The notes under the pieces were generated by a model. It did no database searches, had not been told where the DNA came from, and saw only the letters and a list, made by a program, of their open reading frames with translations. From positions 1 through 64,000 of the forward strand of contig NZ_AP026738.1 of assembly GCF_002157685.2 (NCBI RefSeq): DNA of 64,000 nt, given 5' to 3'. Source of the stretch: Comamonas thiooxydans. Its GTDB lineage: Bacteria; Pseudomonadota; Gammaproteobacteria; Burkholderiales; Burkholderiaceae_C. Position numbers and translations under genes: made by a program. Positions 37,302-45,005 of the stretch are shown here, piece after piece; positions within the stretch are counted from its first letter, which is position 1; the number at the start of each line of letters is the position of its first letter.

Positions 37302-38579
37302 TCAGGCAGCGGCCAGATGGGATTTGGCCTTTTTGCTCACGCCGTCACCGACGATGACGGCCGAGACCACAGACAGTACAAGCGCAATCGCCGAGCCATA
37401 GAACACTGCGTTGGTCATCTGGTGGTCCAGCATGTAGCCGAAGACCGGCGCCGCCAGGCAGAAGCCCAGATCCAGGCCCGAATACACCGTGCCGTAGACG
37501 CGGCCCGTTGCGCCGGGGGGCGCTGCGCGCTTGATCAGCATGTCGCGTGAGGGGCCGGCCAGGCCCGTGCCCAGACCGGCGACTGAGGCCACGACCACCG
37601 CCACCATGCCGGGCAGCCAGCCCGTTCCGACGACAAACAGCAACAGGCCCGAGCCCAGCATGCAGATGGAGATCACCTTTTCCAACCGCTGCACGCGGCC
37701 GACCAGAAAGCCGCCCACGACCATGCCGGCAGCGCCGCACAGCATATAGCCGGTGACGATCAGCGCCGTCACGGAAAGCGGCAGGCCGTACATGGATTGC
37801 AGGGCCGGGCTGGCAAAGCTCTGGATGGCACTGAGCGCGCAGGTGCTCCAGAAGAAGAAGGAAAAGCACAGCCACACCGATGGCAGCTTCATGAAGGCCA
37901 TGGGGTGTTCCTGAGGTGCGGCAATGGTTCCGGCGGCCGGCTTGGCGGCAGCTCCGGCGGATTCGGCGCGATCATCGAGCGCGTCGCGGTTGAAGACCAT
38001 GATGGCCAGCACCACGGCTGCGCAGAGGGCTCCGCCCAGGCAGGCCAGGCGCCAGGAGCCCGTGGCCGTGGTGATGCCCGCCATGAATAGCGGCGCCAGC
38101 GCCCAGCCTAGATTGCCGGACAGGCCATGCACCGAGAACGCATGGCCTATGCGCTGCTGCGACACGCGCTTGTTGAGGATGGTGAAGTCCACGGGGTGGA
38201 AGGGCGCATTGCCCAGGCCCGCAAAAAAGGAGGCAGCAAGCAGCATGCTGTAGCCTTGGGCCGTGCTGGCAATCAGGCCCGCCACCACAAAGCTGCCGAG
38301 GGCGGCAAACAGAATCGGGCGTGCGCCAAAGCGGTCCACCGCAAAGCCGGCCAGTGCCTGGCCGGTGCCGGAAACAATGAAGAACAGCGAGACCATGACG
38401 CTGAGCTCGGCATAGCTGTAGCCGAAGTCCTTGATCAGCCAGGGAAACAACGGCGGCAGCAGCAGATGGAAGAAATGCGACGAGCCATGGGCCAGACCGA
38501 TGAGGCTGATGGTGCGCGCGTCACTGCGCAGTGTCTCTGGCGCCTGGTTTTGAGGTGTTGTGGAGGCAGGGCGGTTCAT
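37302..38579 (-). CDS. MFS transporter, 12-TM
   Basis: Inner-membrane secondary transporter of 425 residues with twelve hydrophobic helices in two halves and a central cytoplasmic loop (NRDALDDRAESAG). Motif-A-like DRFGARPILFAALGSF follows TM2. The N-terminal HGSSHFFHLLLPPLFPWLIKDFG resembles fosmidomycin-resistance-type or sugar/antibiotic exporters, but the substrate is unknown. Start MNRPAST (38579); MRHMNRP (38588) is possible. Divergently transcribed from an AraC-type regulator 78 bp away, which likely controls it. Confidence 0.88.
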   Translation of the reverse strand: MNRPASTTPQNQAPETLRSDARTISLIGLAHGSSHFFHLLLPPLFPWLIKDFGYSYAELSVMVSLFFIVSGTGQALAGFAVDRFGARPILFAALGSFVVAGLIASTAQGYSMLLAASFFAGLGNAPFHPVDFTILNKRVSQQRIGHAFSVHGLSGNLGWALAPLFMAGITTATGSWRLACLGGALCAAVVLAIMVFNRDALDDRAESAGAAAKPAAGTIAAPQEHPMAFMKLPSVWLCFSFFFWSTCALSAIQSFASPALQSMYGLPLSVTALIVTGYMLCGAAGMVVGGFLVGRVQRLEKVISICMLGSGLLLFVVGTGWLPGMVAVVVASVAGLGTGLAGPSRDMLIKRAAPPGATGRVYGTVYSGLDLGFCLAAPVFGYMLDHQMTNAVFYGSAIALVLSVVSAVIVGDGVSKKAKSHLAAA

Positions 38580-38657
38580 ATGTCGCATCTTAGGCAGACT
38601 GCTCGCGTCTTGTATGCGATAGTCTGCCAATTGCTATCGCAAGCCAGCCAAACCATC

Positions 38658-39539
38658 ATGTCCAGTCTCCACGACCCCGAGCCCCTGCGTGCAGGCAAGG
38701 CCACCGCCTATGTGGAGACGCTGACACCCCATCTCTACATACCCACGGCACAGCGTCCGGTGCGTGCCAAATGTCGCTGGCTGGAGGCCGACACCCAGGT
38801 CAAGCCGCACCGTCATCCCTGGGGGCAACTGGCCATCTCCACCACGGGCACCATACGCCTGACGGTAGCGCAGGGCACCTATATCGTGCCGCCCTCGCGC
38901 GTGCTGTGGGTGCCGCCGGGCATGGAGCATGCCGTGACCATGGTGGAAAGCGCCGATCTGCGCACCTTGTACTTCTTTCAGACCCAGGGGCGTTGCGGCC
39001 CCGATGTGGCCCCCGGCGAAGAGGCGGCCTGGCGCCAGTGCCGGGTGCTCAATGCCTCGGATCTGCTGCGCGCCGTGGTGCGCGAGCTGCCCACGCTGCC
39101 CGATGACAGCCAGCAGCTGTGCGAGCAGGACAGGGCACGCGAGCACCATCTGAGCCAGCTGCTGCTCGACGAGCTGCGCCGTGCCAGTGCCGTGCAGCTG
39201 GGCGTGAGCCTGCCCCAGGACAAGCGCTTGCGCCAGCTCTGCGAGGCCGTGCTGGCCGATCCCACGCGCAACGAGACGCTGGAGGACTGGGCGCGCGATA
39301 CCGGGGCCAGTCCGCGCACGGTGGCGCGACTGTTTCGCCAGCAGCTGGAATGCAGCTTTACCCAGTGGCGCCAGCAGGTGGTGCTGGCCCATGCCGTCAG
39401 CTTGGCAGCGCGCAACTGGCCGATTCAGCGCATTGCGGCCGAGCTGGACTACAGTCCCAGCGCCTTCAGCGCCATGGTGCGCCGCACGGTGGGTATGCCT
39501 CCGGCACAATTTTTCGGCATGCATGCTCAAAATGTATAG
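38658..39539 (+). CDS. AraC-family transcriptional regulator
   Basis: A 293-residue regulator: N-terminal cupin-like ligand domain (HRHPWGQLAISTTGTIRLTVAQGTYIVPPSRVLWVPPGMEH in part) and two C-terminal helix-turn-helix motifs (TLEDWARDTGASPRTVARLFRQQL and IQRIAAELDYSPSAFSAMVRRTVGMPP). Such proteins with a conserved WVPPGMEH segment often repress or activate a neighbouring exporter. Divergent from the MFS gene, so regulation of that transporter and of itself is inferred. The stop codon lies inside a dispersed repeat (39536-39551). Confidence 0.92.
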   Translation: MSSLHDPEPLRAGKATAYVETLTPHLYIPTAQRPVRAKCRWLEADTQVKPHRHPWGQLAISTTGTIRLTVAQGTYIVPPSRVLWVPPGMEHAVTMVESADLRTLYFFQTQGRCGPDVAPGEEAAWRQCRVLNASDLLRAVVRELPTLPDDSQQLCEQDRAREHHLSQLLLDELRRASAVQLGVSLPQDKRLRQLCEAVLADPTRNETLEDWARDTGASPRTVARLFRQQLECSFTQWRQQVVLAHAVSLAARNWPIQRIAAELDYSPSAFSAMVRRTVGMPPAQFFGMHAQNV

Positions 39540-39551
39540 CTTCTAGCGCTT
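39536..39551 (-). repeat. Dispersed intergenic repeat, copy C
   Basis: ATAGCTTCTAGCGCTT, the reverse complement of part of the unit at 21851-21872. It includes the stop codon of the AraC gene. Confidence 0.5.
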
Positions 39552-39657
39552 TGTGCAAAAGGGTTTGAGGCGGTTTTCGTTATTTTGAAGGGCGGAGCCT
39601 CAAACAATATTTGCAGCGGCATGGAATGAAAGCTGCAAACCTGTGCTCTTTAGCACC

Positions 39658-40218
39658 ATGATCTTCTCCGCCGAGTCGCGCTACAACCAGTGGGTGCGCG
39701 AGCACTACCGCTTTTTGCTGCGCAGCGCCTGGGCGCTGACGGGCTCTCGTGCCACGGCCGAGGATGTGGTGCAGGATTGCTTCACCAGCGCCTGGCGCTT
39801 TCGCCACCAACTGCGCGACCAGAGCATGGCCAGGGCCTGGCTGTTCCAGATCATGCGCCGCCATGCCTTCAGGCACTTCGATCCTGTGCAATCGCAGACC
39901 GAGTCTCTGGATGAAGCCTGCGAGCAGGGAGTGAATCATCACGATGCACTCGATGCGCAGCTGGACGTGGTCAAGGCGCTGAGCCGCATTGCCCCCATCC
40001 ATCGTGAAGTGCTGGTGCTTTACTACTTTGACGACATGCCCACGGCCCAGATGGCCGAGGCGCTGGATATTGCACCGGGCACTGTGCTCTCTCGCCTGGC
40101 GCGGGCCCGTGAAGCGCTCAAGACGGCACTGCAGGAGCCGGCGCGCCATCCCGCTGGGGCCGCCACTGAATCTTCCGCAGCTGCCAGCGTGATACCGCTG
40201 AGAAAGCGCGCACCATGA
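39658..40218 (+). CDS. ECF-type RNA polymerase sigma factor
   Basis: Sigma-70 family factor of 186 residues with only regions 2 and 4: region 2 (FLLRSAWALTGSRATAEDVVQDCFTSAWRF) and region 4 (IHREVLVLYYFDDMPTAQMAEALDIAPGTVLSRLARAREAL). ATG at 39658 is chosen over a GTG five codons upstream. It overlaps the next gene by four bases (ATGA). The downstream membrane protein and sulfite dehydrogenase genes make a single-direction group, so it probably controls them and is held inactive by the membrane protein. Confidence 0.9.
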   Translation: MIFSAESRYNQWVREHYRFLLRSAWALTGSRATAEDVVQDCFTSAWRFRHQLRDQSMARAWLFQIMRRHAFRHFDPVQSQTESLDEACEQGVNHHDALDAQLDVVKALSRIAPIHREVLVLYYFDDMPTAQMAEALDIAPGTVLSRLARAREALKTALQEPARHPAGAATESSAAASVIPLRKRAP

Positions 40219-40802
40219 AACACCAAGACCGCCCCGAAGACACCGATTTCGACCTGCGCGCCCGTGCCGAGCTGGCGCTGGCTTTCGATCCCGGCGAGCC
40301 GCCGGCCCATTTGCTGCGCCACACGCCCTGGTATGCCCGTCGTGGCCTGCAGGTGCTGTGTGCAGCAGCGATCGTCAGCAGCGTCGCTGCAGGCAGCGTG
40401 CTGAGCCTGCGCCCGCCGCAGATGGTGCGCTCGGCCATCGAGCATGAGTACTACGAACGCACGCTGCGCGGTCAGTTCATCCCGGAGGCCGAGATTGCCA
40501 AGCATATGGACTGGCCTGTCGACCAGAAGCTGCCTGGCTATACCCAGCTCATGCGGCCCTGCGACATCGATGGCAGTCGCGCCTATCACCTGACCACTTT
40601 CTTTGAAAAAGGCGGCATCGTCACCGTGCTGGCCTTCGAGCAGCCCCAGCGGATGGCCGACGGCCAGGGCTGGTGGGCCAACAGCTACTGGAAGGTGGTG
40701 CGTTCGAGGGAAGGCCGCCCGCTGGTGCTGATCGCACAGAAGAAACAGGCTCTGGCCGTGGCATCGCGCGCTCTGGGGGCCCCTGAGAAAGTCGATGGCT
40801 GA
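40215..40802 (+). CDS. Single-pass membrane protein, probable anti-sigma partner
   Basis: A 195-residue protein with a cytoplasmic N-terminus of about 43 residues, one hydrophobic segment (about 44-63, VLCAAAIVSSVAAGSVLSL) and a periplasmic C-terminal domain with one Cys (RPCDIDGSRAYHLTTF). No HxxxCxxC zinc anti-sigma motif is present. It overlaps the ECF sigma gene by ATGA, the usual arrangement of sigma/anti-sigma pairs, and similar DUF3379-like proteins are thought to be anti-sigma factors. The function is inferred from position and topology, not from a recognised catalytic motif. Confidence 0.7.
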   Translation: MKHQDRPEDTDFDLRARAELALAFDPGEPPAHLLRHTPWYARRGLQVLCAAAIVSSVAAGSVLSLRPPQMVRSAIEHEYYERTLRGQFIPEAEIAKHMDWPVDQKLPGYTQLMRPCDIDGSRAYHLTTFFEKGGIVTVLAFEQPQRMADGQGWWANSYWKVVRSREGRPLVLIAQKKQALAVASRALGAPEKVDG

Positions 40803-40850
40803 ACCGGATTTTTCGCTCTGATCATTCACAAAAATTACCGAGGAGACCCC

Positions 40851-42062
40851 ATGCAACAACCCACCTCTCTGCCACGTCGCCGCCTGCTCGCCGGTAGCGC
40901 CAGCGCGCTGGCTGCAGCCGGTCTGGCCAGCTTCCAGAGCCAGGCCATGGCACAGGCCGCTGCACCAGCAGCCAAGCCTCTACCCGGCTATGCCGGCTTC
41001 AAGAATGCCGATGCCGTCATCGTGCACAGCTCTACCACCATCGAGACCAAGCGCAGCGCGTTTGGCTCCAGCGTGGTCACGCCCACCAACCAGCTCTATG
41101 TGCGCAACAACCTGCCCACGCCTGCCGAGGCCATCGTGGCCGATCGCGATGCATGGGCGGTGCAGATTGATGGCGTGAAGAAGCCCGCCAAGCTGACCGT
41201 TGGCGAGCTCAAGAAGCTGGGCCTGGAAACTGTGACCATGGTGCTGCAATGCTCGGGCAATGGCCGCGCCTTCTTCCCCACCAAGCCCAGCGGCACGCAA
41301 TGGACCGTAGGCGCTGCAGGCTGCGTGGTCTGGAGCGGCGTGCCAGTGCGTGAGGTGGTCAAGGCCCTGGGCGGCGTGGCCGACGGCATGGCCTACATGA
41401 CGGGAACGGGTGGAGAGGTGCTGCCCGCAGGACTGGACCCCAAGAGCGTGCTGGTGGAGCGTTCCGTGCCTTTGTCGGCCATGGAGGACGCGCTGCTGGC
41501 CTGGGAAATGAACGGCGAGCCAGTGCCTCTGGCCCATGGCGGCCCGCTGCGCCTGATCGTTCCCGGTTACACCGGCGTGAACAACATCAAGTACATCAAG
41601 CAGCTGGCCTTTACCGTCAAGGAAAGCGAGGCGCACATCATGTCCCACGGCTACCGCATCTCCCCCCCCGGCAGCAAGGGCGACCCCAGCCAGCCTTCGG
41701 TGCAGGAAATGAGCGTCAAGTCCTGGATCAACAGCCCCATCCCCGAAAACGGCAACCAAGCCCCCGGCCTGGTGCAGATTCAGGGCGTGGCCTTTGGCGG
41801 CATGAACGCCGTCAAGGGGGTGGAGGTCTCCATCGACGGCGGCAAGACCTGGAAGCAGGCCCGTCTGGTGGGCCCCGATATGGGCCGGTACGCCTGGCGT
41901 CAGTTCGTGCTGCCAGCGCAGCTGCCCAAGGGCACCTACCAACTGGCCAGTCGCGCAACCGACGTCAAGGGCAATGTGCAGCCCGAGACGCGCGGTGAAA
42001 ACCAGAGCGGCTACAACAATACCAGCTGGGCCGATCACGCCGTCACTGTCACCGTGGCCTGA
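40851..42062 (+). CDS. sorA: Sulfite dehydrogenase molybdenum subunit, SorA-like
   Basis: Periplasmic molybdopterin oxidoreductase of 403 residues that oxidises sulfite to sulfate. Twin-arginine signal LPRRRLLAGSASALAAAGLA; molybdenum-ligand Cys134 in VLQCSGNGRAFF; Moco domain with GGPLRLIVPGYTGVNNIKYIKQL; C-terminal dimerisation domain with VEVSIDGGKTWKQARL. The next gene is a small cytochrome c, matching the SorA-SorB pair of Starkeya-type enzymes. It could also be a related sulfite-oxidase-family enzyme with another substrate. Confidence 0.9.
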   Translation: MQQPTSLPRRRLLAGSASALAAAGLASFQSQAMAQAAAPAAKPLPGYAGFKNADAVIVHSSTTIETKRSAFGSSVVTPTNQLYVRNNLPTPAEAIVADRDAWAVQIDGVKKPAKLTVGELKKLGLETVTMVLQCSGNGRAFFPTKPSGTQWTVGAAGCVVWSGVPVREVVKALGGVADGMAYMTGTGGEVLPAGLDPKSVLVERSVPLSAMEDALLAWEMNGEPVPLAHGGPLRLIVPGYTGVNNIKYIKQLAFTVKESEAHIMSHGYRISPPGSKGDPSQPSVQEMSVKSWINSPIPENGNQAPGLVQIQGVAFGGMNAVKGVEVSIDGGKTWKQARLVGPDMGRYAWRQFVLPAQLPKGTYQLASRATDVKGNVQPETRGENQSGYNNTSWADHAVTVTVA

Positions 42063-42078
42063 GCGCCGCACTCGCTAC

Positions 42079-42115
42079 CCATGCCGGGCGCCGAAGAAGG
42101 GGCGCCGGGCCATGG
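42079..42115 (+). promoter_or_regulatory. GC-rich hairpin between sorA and sorB
   Basis: CCATGCCGGGCGCC pairs with GGGCGCCGGGCCATGG around a short AAGAAG-type loop. With no T-run, it may protect or partly attenuate the mRNA between the two subunit genes. Confidence 0.4.
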
Positions 42116-42152
42116 GCATCAAACCCCGATGCATCGCATTTCCCTAAGAACA

Positions 42153-42488
42153 ATGATGAAGACAAAACCCACCCTCGCCGCCCTGTTGCTGACCGTCCTG
42201 GCGGGCACTGCCGCCCATGCCGATCAGGCCGCCCAGATGGCGCGCGGCAAAGAGCTGTTCACCACGGCTGCCGTCCCTGCCTGCGCGGTGTGCCATACCC
42301 TCAAGGACGCCGGCACCGAAGGTGCCATAGGCCCGGTGCTGGACGAGTTGCAGCCCGATGCGGCCCGCGTGGCGCGTGCCCTGAAGGACGGCATCGGCTC
42401 CATGCCCTCCTTCAAGGCCACAATGAGCGAAGCCGATATCGCTGCCGTTGCTCTCTACGTGAGCAAGGCCAGCGGCGCAGCCAAATAA
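42153..42488 (+). CDS. sorB: Cytochrome c subunit of sulfite dehydrogenase, SorB-like
   Basis: Periplasmic monohaem cytochrome c of 111 residues. Signal peptide MKTKPTLAALLLTVLAGTAAHA, haem site CAVCH (Cys44, Cys47, His48) and the probable Met ligand in GIGSMPSF. It should accept electrons from SorA and pass them to the respiratory chain. ATG-ATG at 42153/42156 gives two equivalent starts. Last gene of the sigma-membrane protein-sorA-sorB group; the next gene converges 6 bp later. Confidence 0.9.
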   Translation: MMKTKPTLAALLLTVLAGTAAHADQAAQMARGKELFTTAAVPACAVCHTLKDAGTEGAIGPVLDELQPDAARVARALKDGIGSMPSFKATMSEADIAAVALYVSKASGAAK

Positions 42489-42494
42489 AACGCC

Positions 42495-43247
42495 TCAGCT
42501 GCGTTCTGCGCCATCCAGCGGCATGGCGTAGATCCATACCTTGTGGCGGCTATTGCCTTGCAGACATGCCGTCGCTTCCACGCCGGGCAGTTGGAAATCC
42601 AGGCTCACCAGCCAGCTGCCGGGCTGCATCTCGGTGGCAGCCTTGACAGCAGCGCGGCCCATGCTTTCGGGCCGCTGGAACAGATAGACCAACTGGTAGC
42701 CGCTCCAGTCGGTCAGCCAGATATCGCCACGCCGCACGCGTGCCCAGGGGCAGCGCAGGGCGCTGGCAATCGCCAGTGGCCAGCTCCATTCCAGACCATT
42801 GAGGCGGGCCTGCGGCAGCGCGCTGCGCAGCGCGCGCAAGCCATCGCCCATGCCGCAGCCGGCGTCCAGCACCAGCGCCTGCCCCGGCAACTGCACGACC
42901 TCTGCCAGTCCTTTGAGCGCATTTGACGGCGTTGGAAAGACCGGGGCATCACGCCAGGCATTGAGCGGGTAGATCAGCAGCAGCAAGGCCAGAGGCAGCA
43001 GCCAGCCCCAGGCGGGCAACTGGCTGGCGCTGAGCACCAGAAACGACAGCGGAAACCCGGCCGCAATGATGAGCCTGCGCCACCAGTTGGGCCCGTAGAG
43101 ACTGGCCGCCGTGCTGAAGCCACCGGCGACCAGCAGGGCCAGCCACCAGGGCAGCAGGCGCGCCAGACCCGCAAAAATCACCCAGGCCAGCAGCCAGACG
43201 AGCAATGCAGGCAGAGGCCAGGTCGAGGCAAGCCATTTTTTTGTCAT
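42495..43247 (-). CDS. Membrane-anchored class I SAM methyltransferase-like protein
   Basis: A 250-residue protein with about four hydrophobic N-terminal helices (residues about 8-110) followed by a Rossmann domain with the SAM loop VLDAGCGMGDGLRAL and post-motifs LNGLEWSWPLA and RRGDIWLTDWSGYQLVYLF. The second half resembles type 11/25 methyltransferases; the acceptor is unknown. Start MTKKWLAST is chosen because the helices begin directly after it. Single gene, convergent with sorB. Confidence 0.75.
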   Translation of the reverse strand: MTKKWLASTWPLPALLVWLLAWVIFAGLARLLPWWLALLVAGGFSTAASLYGPNWWRRLIIAAGFPLSFLVLSASQLPAWGWLLPLALLLLIYPLNAWRDAPVFPTPSNALKGLAEVVQLPGQALVLDAGCGMGDGLRALRSALPQARLNGLEWSWPLAIASALRCPWARVRRGDIWLTDWSGYQLVYLFQRPESMGRAAVKAATEMQPGSWLVSLDFQLPGVEATACLQGNSRHKVWIYAMPLDGAERS

Positions 43248-43444
43248 GAGTTTTGAAATGTATCCGTCAATCACAGGCTCCACGACACTGCAGTGCAGAC
43301 AAGGCCTTGTCGGGGTTTTGCATTTTGTGCGGGATACCCCTCTTTGGTGGGGTATGCGTGTTGTCAACTCGTCGTAAAAATTACTGATTTTTGCTTATGT
43401 ATACTTTTCGGCTTTCAGCGGCTGAGAATTCAGAGGAGACATCC

Positions 43445-44047
43445 ATGCGCCTGCTCGCCCCCACCTTTTCATTGGCGGCTCTTGCATTGACAGCATGCGC
43501 GGTACAGACACCGCAGGAGCAGTTGGCACCTGCTTCGCCCACCGTGCGCCTGTGCGAAGGCAATAACTGTTCCGAGCTGCCGCGCAATGTCGCGACTTTC
43601 CGTGGCGAGCCCGTCAATCCCGAGGCGGAGCGCCGCCTGGCGGCACTGGTGCAAAAAGCCGAAGCCGATCCTCGCGCAGCCTATGACCTGGGGCTGCGCT
43701 ATCTGCGCGGCGATGGCGTGGAGCGCAACAGCTATCAGGCCATCGAATGGATGCGCAAGGCCGGTGATGCCGGTAACGGTCAGGCCCAGTTTGCATTGGG
43801 CCGTCTATATCTGCTGGGCTTTGAAGAAATGGGTCCGGACCCCGCCGAAGCCGAGGCCTGGCTGTCGCGTGCTGCCGCCAAGGGTTTCAAGGAAGCCAAG
43901 CGCCTGCTGCCCCAGGCGCAAGCCGCCAAACAGAATGCTCATGCACGCTATCAGGCCATCGAGGACGAGCGCAAGTCCTGGAATGGCTGGTATGTGGGCG
44001 CGCCCTACTACATGGTGTGGGGCTCGTCGGGTTGGTATTACCGCTGA
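43445..44047 (+). CDS. Sel1-repeat lipoprotein
   Basis: A 200-residue exported lipoprotein: signal and lipobox LTAC with Cys18. Two to three Sel1-like repeats (DPRAAYDLGLRYLRGDGVERNSYQAIEWMRKAGDAGNGQAQFALGRLYLLG in part) mediate protein contacts, and an aromatic C-terminal tail (WNGWYVGAPYYMVWGSSGWYYR in part) is rich in Trp and Tyr. AGAGGAG precedes the ATG. It lies 46 bp before a CsgG-like lipoprotein gene in the same direction, so the two probably act together in the envelope. Confidence 0.85.
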   Translation: MRLLAPTFSLAALALTACAVQTPQEQLAPASPTVRLCEGNNCSELPRNVATFRGEPVNPEAERRLAALVQKAEADPRAAYDLGLRYLRGDGVERNSYQAIEWMRKAGDAGNGQAQFALGRLYLLGFEEMGPDPAEAEAWLSRAAAKGFKEAKRLLPQAQAAKQNAHARYQAIEDERKSWNGWYVGAPYYMVWGSSGWYYR

Positions 44048-44093
44048 GGCGCTGTGAGCGCTGCAGCATTTTTATTTTTTTGAAAGCATCACT

Positions 44094-44921
44094 ATGTCCA
44101 AGAAGACAACGCTGCGTCTGGCAGCCATCGCATCGGCCCTGGCACTGGGCGGCTGCGTGACCCCCGGCGGCGGCACCATTTCCACAGGTACGGCTCCCAC
44201 GGCTGCCACTGGCGCAGCGGGCGGCGCAACCAGCGTGAATGCGAACTCTACGCTCGAGCGTTGCGATGCCCCTCTGGGTACGCTGGCTGTGGACGACGGT
44301 CGCGGCAAGGAGTGGTATGCCAGCTTTGGCGCCGCCACCAAGATCACGACCATCGAGCCCCTGATCCGTCTGGCCGTGCAGCAGTCCAACTGCTTCGTGA
44401 TCACCTCCATCGGCAACAACCGCACCGAAAGCAAGATGTCGGCGATCACCGACAAGCAGCGAAATTCCGGTGAATTCCGCGCCGGCTCCAAGCAGCAAAA
44501 GGGCCAGCGCGTGGCAGCCGATTACTACATGGAGCCTTCCATCATCATCGACAACGATGCAACCGGTCAGCTGGCAGCGGGCGTGGGCGGTCTGTTCGGC
44601 AATGTGGGTACGCTGATCGGCGGTGCCATGCAGAGTAAGGCTTCGGTGGTGACGCTGAGCATGTTCGACATCCGTTCTGGCGTGCAGATCTCCATCTCCG
44701 AAGGCAACTCCACAGCCACCAACTTCGGCGCAGCCATGGGCGCGTTCGGCGGTGGCGTGGGTGGTGGTCTGGGCGGCTTCTCGCGCTCTCCCGAAGGCAA
44801 GGCCACGGTGGCCGCCTTCATGGATGCCTACAACAATATGGTGATCTCGCTGCGCAACTACAAGGCACAGGAAGTCAAGGGCGGCCTGGGTCGTGGCGGT
44901 CAGCTCAAGGTCGGCAAGTAA
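44094..44921 (+). CDS. CsgG/HfaB-like outer-membrane lipoprotein
   Basis: A 275-residue lipoprotein (lipobox ALGGC, Cys21). The body has the CsgG-like pattern: PLGTLAVDD start of the fold, IEPLIRLAVQQSNCFVI, ADYYMEPSI, and an alternating transmembrane region (LSMFDIRSGVQISISEGNSTATNFG in part), followed by a Gly-rich stretch (GAFGGGVGGGLGGF). CsgG forms a nine-subunit export pore for curli; HfaB anchors holdfast. No curlin, CsgE or CsgF genes are adjacent, so the cargo is unknown. Paired with the Sel1 lipoprotein. Confidence 0.7.
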   Translation: MSKKTTLRLAAIASALALGGCVTPGGGTISTGTAPTAATGAAGGATSVNANSTLERCDAPLGTLAVDDGRGKEWYASFGAATKITTIEPLIRLAVQQSNCFVITSIGNNRTESKMSAITDKQRNSGEFRAGSKQQKGQRVAADYYMEPSIIIDNDATGQLAAGVGGLFGNVGTLIGGAMQSKASVVTLSMFDIRSGVQISISEGNSTATNFGAAMGAFGGGVGGGLGGFSRSPEGKATVAAFMDAYNNMVISLRNYKAQEVKGGLGRGGQLKVGK

Positions 44922-44940
44922 AGCACCGATCCGAGAACAG

Positions 44941-44969
44941 AAAAGGGCCTGCAACTGCAGGCCCTTTTT
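44941..44969. terminator. Bidirectional terminator after CsgG-like gene
   Basis: AAAAGGGCCTGC-AACT-GCAGGCCCTTTTT, a strong stem with A/T tails, shared by the converging FAD-dehydrogenase gene. Confidence 0.9.
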
Positions 44970-45005
44970 CATGGTTTGTGCGTCTTCAGCCAGCGCGAGC
45001 AAGGC

